Positions 7,201 to 10,337 of a stretch of 10,337 nucleotides of DNA are shown piece after piece. Each line of letters starts with the position of its first letter. Positions within the stretch are counted from its first letter, which is position 1. The notes below the pieces were generated by a model. That model saw nothing but the letters and a program-made list of their open reading frames with translations. It did no database searches and was not told where the DNA came from. This DNA is from Thermoplasmata archaeon (lineage in GTDB: Archaea > Thermoplasmatota > Thermoplasmata > Lutacidiplasmatales > UBA184). A program made the position numbers and the translations under genes. The stretch is from contig JASHVP010000116.1 in assembly GCA_030044475.1 (NCBI GenBank), forward strand, positions 1 through 10,337, given 5' to 3'.

Positions 7201-8715
7201 CTGCTCCACCAGGCCCGGATGGCCCTCGATGAGGGCCGCTCGGTCGAGGCGCTGCAGCTGGCGGCGAAGAGCGAGGCCGAGCTCGAGCGGGTCGAACTGC
7301 AGCGCCGGCTCGCCCAGGGCTCGCTGCAGGCGACCGAGCGCTCCCTCGCCCGGGCGACCGAGGACGGCATCGTCGCTCCGTCGGCGGCCGACGACCTCGC
7401 CCGGGCGAAGGCGGCGTTCGAGGGGCACACCTACCCCGAGGTGCTGGAGCACACGATCTCCGCGTCGGACGCCCTGGAGCTCGCCCGGGACGGCCATCGC
7501 CGCTGGAAGGACGCCCTCGCGAACGCCGAGCGGCAGCTCACGGAGGCCGGGGAGATCGGCGCCAGCGCGCCGGACGCCACGGAACGCCTCGGCGAGGCCC
7601 GCCGGCGGGCGGAGACCGGGCAGTACTCCGACGCCATCCGGGCCGCCCGCGAGGCGACCGAGATGGGACGGTGGGCGATCGAACGGCTGTTCTCGAGCCC
7701 TCTGTCCGACCTCCGTCGCCAGGTCGAGTCGACCCGCGCCGAGGGGCTCGGCGCCGAGATCGACCCCCTGGAGGCGCTCGTCGCCGAGGCCGAGTCGGCC
7801 CTCCGCAGCCGGGAGTGGGCGCAGGTGCGCGATTCGCTGCAGCGGGCGTCCGCGTCGAGCGCCCGGCTGTTCGAGTCGATCGTCGACGGTCGCTGGCGGG
7901 AGGTCGAGAGCGAGCACCTCCTCGTCGGGCCGAGCGCCCCGGCGGAGTCCGAACGGCGCGAGGAGGTGCGCCGCGAGCTCGGCCGCCTGCGGGAGAAGGG
8001 GGATTTCGGGGCCGCGCTGCGGCTGGTCCGGGCCGAGGCCGACCTCGCGCGGCGTCGTCGCCAGGAGGAGTTCCTCGGCCGCATGACGGCCTTCAAGGAC
8101 CGGCTCTGGGTCGGCGAGCGGCTGGGCATCGACACGACCCCCGTGATGCAGACGTTCAGCGAGGCTCGGGTCGCGCTCGACGCCGGTCGAGTGAACGAGG
8201 CCGAGGCGCTGCTCCGCCGGGCGGTCGAGGCGCTCGAGCCCGCGGTGCAGGCGCCGTTCGCGCGGCGGCTCAAGGACCTCGTGACCGAAGTGACGTTCGC
8301 GCAGGAGGGGCTCCACGTCAACGTGCAGCCGATCCGCGACCGGCTCCGCCAGGTCGAGGAGCTCTCCGCGGCGGGGAAGCCGCTCGACGCCGGCCGACTG
8401 CTGTTGCAGGCGGAGGAGGAGCTCAACCTGCGGAAGTCGCTCCATCGGGAGCTGACGAACCTGCACTATCTGATCGACGCCGCCCTGGGCCGCGCGGCCG
8501 AGCGCCACGTCGACACCACCGAGGCCCGGCGGCTCCTCGCCGAGTCGCTCCAGCTCCGCGAGACCGACTACGCGGGGGCGCTCGAGAAGGCGCGGGAGGC
8601 GCTCCGACGCCTCCAGGCGGACGGGGTCACCTCCCCGCCCGAGGCCCCCGTGGCCGCTCCGGTGACGCCCCCGACGACGTACTCGCTGTTCCGGCGGCCC
8701 CCGAGCGAGCCGTAG
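4213..8715 (+). CDS. Giant helical solenoid protein of about 23 tandem 63-residue repeats
   Basis: This encodes 1500 residues. It has no signal peptide, no membrane segment and no recognisable enzyme motif, so it is probably cytoplasmic. I do not recognise a named family. Composition is strongly helical (Ala, Glu, Arg, Leu), with only one Cys seen (C281). After a basic N-terminus (ITRILQEKAEALKKK), the protein is a tandem array in which a helix-breaking Gly or equivalent recurs at residues 51, 113, 173, 238, 299, 361, 425, 487, about 544, 611, 673, 737, 796, 862, 926, 988, 1052, 1116, 1180, 1239, 1305, 1366 and 1432. Counting that Gly as 0, position 2 is often Asp, 10 hydrophobic, 13 Ala, 16-17 Ala/Leu, 20 Gly, 22 aromatic (Y/F/W) and 25 Ala. 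The C-terminal 25-30 residues are Pro-rich, ending YSLFRRPPSEP, and look disordered. A scaffold or structural role, comparable to TPR or spectrin solenoids, is inference. The strong TATA box and ribosome-binding site suggest solid expression. It ends 3 bases before the stop of the convergent gene. Confidence 0.9.
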   Translation: MSNPGGVGSLPSSRITRILQEKAEALKKKRQSAEAVLKDVDERLGLLSRLGIALPEAVERQQKVRDLARRSDWDAVESESNALLDLLAQTVPTSIEDRRQRTVDGLGRLSGIGVPIPPEVSAELAALGQPSPGAPWTETVSRLVQVEEGLRAGEAAFVDGARDRALALARWAGLPPERIDGFDHRLQSALLPAKEGRLVEAMDALSRAVAEGLPEATQRRTTVRAAAEQLLASAKEYGAPTVRLEAALRNDSESSPERWPETVGETEAASEELAASLRERCAQALESLRSSLAATVDYGVDPASATEAVESAIARLPTAPPLEIASLLAEARRAAEEPIVNVVAGLLDEVRPRISEARRLGRDPTEVFAAMNRAREAMRLKIYSEALAASQEALERVSQLTEDLDTAREELGSIEEMLRRFHAAGFATESFDTAIARTRTHLDRAEVAPAREVLRETVVHLGRDALQFYRQHAAALDRIREYARERGFLSDAADADLTEAHRLLEASELVDGAERVAKAEVELRAAAAPYVARRVDEMQQGLTDIPDEALTAPVRRLLADADISLRVKNELAASIESLRRAERDFAAVFAAHASALVELLETEGRILESMGGASDEVQRQIDEVQQIFNMGDFVKASRASQEIRTRAQQQQLLRSEEAVSHAKLSLVELETMGLDLSKFRVPLEDAQTAARAGQYLDAYRIASQLEEQATRARGAAQSVLEGISHAQELLSRLRAQGTDPTPFYEPLRNARLAFQALDFDGARSLVDGVGQALATEEARLEGDRLVSEIRLLVEDGRRLSAPMEAFQHRLQELETERATAPPPAVRTAVRQLHEELIAVVRPILEENLRALERDLDIARAARVQVDKILAPLSEARRRIALPLPVGAAALLDTARAEFVATRGFVEHADRVAKRAREALAEAELLHVDGAALRAQVERIDELLAQRQYARAIELGGPLEREILQVTYQHVSKTLAGFQATVTRLRREGSNTSIAENLLHQARMALDEGRSVEALQLAAKSEAELERVELQRRLAQGSLQATERSLARATEDGIVAPSAADDLARAKAAFEGHTYPEVLEHTISASDALELARDGHRRWKDALANAERQLTEAGEIGASAPDATERLGEARRRAETGQYSDAIRAAREATEMGRWAIERLFSSPLSDLRRQVESTRAEGLGAEIDPLEALVAEAESALRSREWAQVRDSLQRASASSARLFESIVDGRWREVESEHLLVGPSAPAESERREEVRRELGRLREKGDFGAALRLVRAEADLARRRRQEEFLGRMTAFKDRLWVGERLGIDTTPVMQTFSEARVALDAGRVNEAEALLRRAVEALEPAVQAPFARRLKDLVTEVTFAQEGLHVNVQPIRDRLRQVEELSAAGKPLDAGRLLLQAEEELNLRKSLHRELTNLHYLIDAALGRAAERHVDTTEARRLLAESLQLRETDYAGALEKAREALRRLQADGVTSPPEAPVAAPVTPPTTYSLFRRPPSEP
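4300..8640 (+). repeat. Protein-level tandem array, about 23 units of about 189 bp
   Basis: This is the coding stretch that carries the 63-residue units. Spacing between equivalent Gly positions is 57-67 residues, most often 62-66; four successive units (988 to 1180) are exactly 64 apart. Many units align without gaps from position 0 to 25, for example those beginning GRDPTEVFAAMNRA (361), GLDLSKFRVPLEDA (673), GSNTSIAENLLHQA (988) and GIDTTPVMQTFSEA (1305). Identity between units is low, so the array is old rather than a recent DNA duplication. Unit edges are approximate. Confidence 0.8.
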
Positions 8716-8718
8716 CCT

Positions 8719-9171
8719 TTACGGGGGAAGGAACCCGACCGCCCCCGGGGGCGGCATCCCGGGGAGACCCCGGGGCGGACCGAGGGCGAGCCGGTCGTAC
8801 TCCACGATGTGCTTGATCCCCCGGCGTCGGAGCAGACCGGAGACCTGCTCCGTGATCTGGACGACCTCCTGGCAGCGGGCGGGCTTCGTGAAGTAGAACT
8901 CGGCCCGTCGTTCGTCGGCGATCGGGAAGATCAGGCGGAGGCCGAAGGCGTCCTGCCGGTTGTAGCCGACGGGCTTGCGGTCTCCCTTCAGGTCGCGGAG
9001 GTTCTCGTCGAGGAGGACGTCCGGGAGCAGCGGGTCGGACTCCTTGACGAACGGCCGGTTCATCTCGACCACGCGCTTGTGGATCTCGGGATACACCCGC
9101 ACGAGGTCCTTGTACGACCGCTTCGGGTCGAGCAGGATGTGGCCGCTGCGGGCCTTGACGGGAGGGGTCAC
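8719..9171 (-). CDS. Conserved-looking hypothetical protein, 150 aa
   Basis: The start is GTG (9171-9169). An in-frame TAA at 9198-9196 lies upstream and there is no ATG before residue 37. I chose GTG because residues 2-36 (PVKARSGHILLDPKRSYKDL and onward) look like ordinary folded protein. Its Lys, Tyr, Phe, Asn and Ile content is far more natural than that of the competing plus-strand frame. Predicted alternating strand and helix content (LRLIFPIADERRAEFYFT, then a CQEVVQITEQVSGLLRRRGI helix) suggests a small soluble alpha/beta fold of about 125 residues, ending in a Gly/Pro-rich tail. There is no signal peptide or membrane helix. I do not recognise the family and assign no function. No Shine-Dalgarno site precedes the start. 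It is convergent with the solenoid gene, with a 3-base gap. Confidence 0.75.
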   Translation of the reverse strand: MTPPVKARSGHILLDPKRSYKDLVRVYPEIHKRVVEMNRPFVKESDPLLPDVLLDENLRDLKGDRKPVGYNRQDAFGLRLIFPIADERRAEFYFTKPARCQEVVQITEQVSGLLRRRGIKHIVEYDRLALGPPRGLPGMPPPGAVGFLPP

Positions 9172-9278
9172 GATCGCGCTAGCGGCGAACGGCTCTTAGG
9201 CGCTTCGGGCCCCCACCGCCCGGGTCGTCATCGGGGCCGGGTCGCGGCCGGTTTCGGCGTCCACCGACCGACCGCGGC

Positions 9279-9293
9279 CGCGCAATGTGCGCG
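9279..9293. promoter_or_regulatory. Perfect 6-3-6 palindrome upstream of the G1 peptidase promoter
   Basis: CGCGCA-ATG-TGCGCG is an exact inverted repeat ending 8 bases before the AT-rich TATA patch at 9302-9311. Its position suits a regulator site for the peptidase gene, or for the divergent gene at 9171. In DNA this GC-rich, short palindromes arise by chance, so the role is unproven. An octamer CGCGGCCG occurs at 9243-9250 and again at 9274-9281, 31 bases apart. Confidence 0.25.
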
Positions 9294-9301
9294 CGCCCGC
9301 A

Positions 9302-9311
9302 AATCAATATA
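9302..9311 (+). promoter_or_regulatory. TATA box of the G1 peptidase gene (leaderless)
   Basis: AATCAATATA is the only AT-rich run in this spacer and lies 22-32 bases before the ATG at 9334. That spacing places the transcription start at or next to the ATG. The absence of any Shine-Dalgarno sequence in the pyrimidine-rich stretch before the ATG agrees with a leaderless transcript. Read on the minus strand, the patch is TATATTGATT and could also drive the divergent gene, with a leader of roughly 110 bases. Confidence 0.6.
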
Positions 9312-9333
9312 CCGCCACCCCCATCCGCCGCCG

Positions 9334-10104
9334 ATGCGGCGATTCCTGCTGCTCCTCGGCGTGGTGGCGGTGTTCGGCGTGGTGACGTCCGGGCTCGTGG
9401 GCGTGGTCTCCCCCGCGGCGGCCAGCGAGACCCATGGGGCCCCCACCCAGCTGTTCGGAGTCACCTCGTACACGTCGCCCAATTGGGCGGGCTACTTCGC
9501 GTCCGGCGCGAATGACTCGGTGACGAAGGTCACCGGCGCCTGGACCGTCCCGAGCGTCACCTGCCCGGCGACCGGGACCTACTTCACCGTGTTCTGGGTC
9601 GGGATCGACGGGGCGACCGATACGACCGTCGAGCAGATCGGGACCCTCGCCACCTGCACCGCCGGCAGCGCGGCGTACTCGGCGTGGTGGGAACTGTATC
9701 CGAAGAACGCGATCCAGTACGTCACTTCGATCACCGTCGCGCCGGGCGACGCCGTGAAGGCGTCCGTGACGTGGTCCTCCTCGGCGATGGAGTTCGTGAT
9801 GAAGATCACGGTCGCGGGCCACTCGTTCACGAAGAAGGGGACGCAGGCCGGAGTCCTTCGACAGGACGCGGAGTGCATCGTCGAGCGGCCGGCCACGAGC
9901 TCGGGGCTGCTGAAGCTCGCCGATTTCGGGACCGTGACGTTCTCCTCGTGCATCGCGACCATCAACGGCGCCGCCGGAGGGATCCAGAAGTTCGGGACCT
10001 CCGGAGCGATCACCATGGTCGACTCGTCCGCCCGGACCATGGCGACCGTGACCGCCGCCACCGGATCCGGACGATTCACCGTGACCTGGGTGCGGGCGAA
10101 CTGA
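9334..10104 (+). CDS. Secreted G1-family (eqolisin) glutamic peptidase
   Basis: This encodes 256 residues. Residues 1-30 are a Sec-type signal peptide: MRR, then a hydrophobic core, then an Ala-rich cleavage region near PAAAS. The mature part of about 225 residues matches the eqolisin beta-sandwich: SPNWAG (48-53), GAWTVPSV (68-75), FWVGIDG (87-93), the catalytic-Gln strand VEQIG with Q101, AWWELYP (117-123), IxVAPGD (133-139), and the catalytic-Glu strand AECIVE with E184, then LADFGTVTF (195-203). Q101 and E184 correspond to Gln53 and Glu136 of scytalidoglutamic peptidase, so both catalytic residues are intact. Four mature cysteines (77, 108, 181, 206) could form disulfides. Family members cut proteins at strongly acidic pH, which suggests extracellular protein scavenging in an acid environment. 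The ATG was chosen because it starts the signal peptide 23 bases after a TATA box; the upstream open frame is antisense to the neighbour. Confidence 0.92.
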   Translation: MRRFLLLLGVVAVFGVVTSGLVGVVSPAAASETHGAPTQLFGVTSYTSPNWAGYFASGANDSVTKVTGAWTVPSVTCPATGTYFTVFWVGIDGATDTTVEQIGTLATCTAGSAAYSAWWELYPKNAIQYVTSITVAPGDAVKASVTWSSSAMEFVMKITVAGHSFTKKGTQAGVLRQDAECIVERPATSSGLLKLADFGTVTFSSCIATINGAAGGIQKFGTSGAITMVDSSARTMATVTAATGSGRFTVTWVRAN

Positions 10105-10181
10105 GGGCCGCGGAGATCGCCTCCTCGGGGGGGCGGGACGCACCCGGGCCCGGACCGTCGGCGTCGCAGGTCCGCGGGCTC

Positions 10182-10197
10182 CGGTTCGAGAGAACCG
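10182..10197 (+). other. Hairpin with GNRA-type tetraloop downstream of the peptidase gene
   Basis: CGGTTC (10182-10187) pairs perfectly with GAACCG (10192-10197) around a GAGA tetraloop, a particularly stable RNA fold. It sits 78 bases after the peptidase stop and could be the end of that mRNA or part of a small RNA. There is no T-run after it. Confidence 0.35.
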
Positions 10198-10214
10198 TCG
10201 CCCCAAATCGGCGA
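10198..10214 (+). other. Second hairpin immediately after the first
   Basis: TCGCC (10198-10202) pairs with GGCGA (10210-10214) around CCAAATC. It abuts the GAGA hairpin with no spacer. The core CGCCCCAAATCGGCG closely resembles CGCCCAAATCCGCG in the hairpin after aIF5A (4107-4120). Nothing else is identifiable in the 146-base spacer before the tRNA; no clear TATA box for the tRNA was found. Confidence 0.3.
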
Positions 10215-10250
10215 AAGCCTCAAGCGGCCGGCCCGTTACCTCGCGGCGGC

Positions 10251-10312
10251 GCTCCCGTAGTCTAGTGGTCAAGGATAGAGGCCTCTCGAGCCTCTGACGC
10301 GGGTTCAAATCC
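10251..10312 (+). tRNA. trnE: tRNA-Glu (anticodon CTC), 3' part missing or interrupted
   Basis: Positions 1-62 are canonical. The 5' acceptor strand is GCTCCCG, followed by T8 A9. The D arm GTCT/GGAT has GG in its loop. The anticodon stem GAGGC/GCCTC is perfect around loop CTCTCGA, giving anticodon CTC (reads GAG, Glu). The variable region is four bases, and T stem GCGGG with loop TTCAAAT falls exactly at index 54-60. After C61 C62 the expected C63-G64-C65 and acceptor strand CGGGAGC are absent; the bases present are GCCCGGCCCC. The gene is therefore either interrupted by an intron in the 3' T strand with its last exon beyond the window, truncated, or damaged by assembly at the end of the sequence. 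Confidence 0.75.
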
Positions 10313-10333
10313 GCCCGGCCCCGCGTCGGGCGG
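10311..10333 (+). other. Hairpin at the tRNA break point
   Basis: CCGCCCG (10311-10317) pairs perfectly with CGGGCGG (10327-10333) around a 9-base loop. It starts exactly where the tRNA T stem stops pairing normally. It may be the internal stem of a tRNA intron, a terminator-like hairpin after a truncated tRNA, or a fold-back artefact at a contig end. Confidence 0.4.
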
Positions 10334-10337
10334 GGAA

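Noticed and set aside
4129..8508. A 4.4-kb open frame on the minus strand opposite the solenoid gene
   Set aside because: It is codon-for-codon antisense to the real gene. It stays open only because that gene avoids TTA, CTA and TCA codons, as GC-rich genes do. Its translation has no domain or start signal.
8809..9333. Plus-strand extension of the peptidase frame upstream of 9334
   Set aside because: It is antisense to the 150-residue gene. The signal peptide and TATA box place the start at 9334.

Overview
The window is very GC-rich archaeal DNA. The archaeal signs are a hypusine-type translation factor aIF5A instead of bacterial EF-P, AT-rich TATA boxes at archaeal spacing, at least one apparently leaderless gene, an archaeal/eukaryal-style tRNA-Glu, and a secreted glutamic (G1, eqolisin) acid peptidase. 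Together these fit a high-GC member of the Thermoplasmatota from an acidic habitat. That placement is an inference; no rRNA or other decisive marker is present.

Layout, left to right. (1) Positions 1-3560, minus strand: a long gene cut off by the left edge that is clearly homologous to isoleucyl-tRNA synthetase over its full length. It has lost both class I catalytic signatures (HIGH and KMSKS) and most of the editing-site residues, yet keeps all eight cysteines of the two IleRS zinc sites. It also carries an added helix-hairpin-helix module and a proline-rich tail. (2) 3561-3701: a divergent promoter region. (3) 3702-4088, plus strand: aIF5A. (4) 4089-4212: a hairpin, a strong TATA box and a strong Shine-Dalgarno site. 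(5) 4213-8715, plus strand: a 1500-residue all-helical protein built from about 23 copies of a 63-residue repeat that I do not recognise as a named family. (6) 8719-9171, minus strand: a 150-residue unrecognised protein, convergent with the solenoid gene with only 3 bases between stop codons. (7) 9172-9333: a divergent intergenic region with a palindrome and a TATA box. (8) 9334-10104, plus strand: a secreted G1 peptidase with its catalytic Gln and Glu intact. (9) 10105-10250: an intergenic stretch with two consecutive hairpins. (10) From 10251: a tRNA-Glu (CTC) that is canonical through position 62 of the T arm, after which the expected 3' strand is missing and a hairpin runs to the window end.

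No operon is obvious, since every gene is separated by its own promoter-like signal or is convergent or divergent with its neighbour. A translation theme (degenerate synthetase, aIF5A, tRNA-Glu) runs through the window, but a functional link is not shown by the sequence. The two observations most worth following are the non-catalytic IleRS paralogue and the 63-residue-repeat solenoid. No IS element, CRISPR array, rRNA or phage gene was seen.
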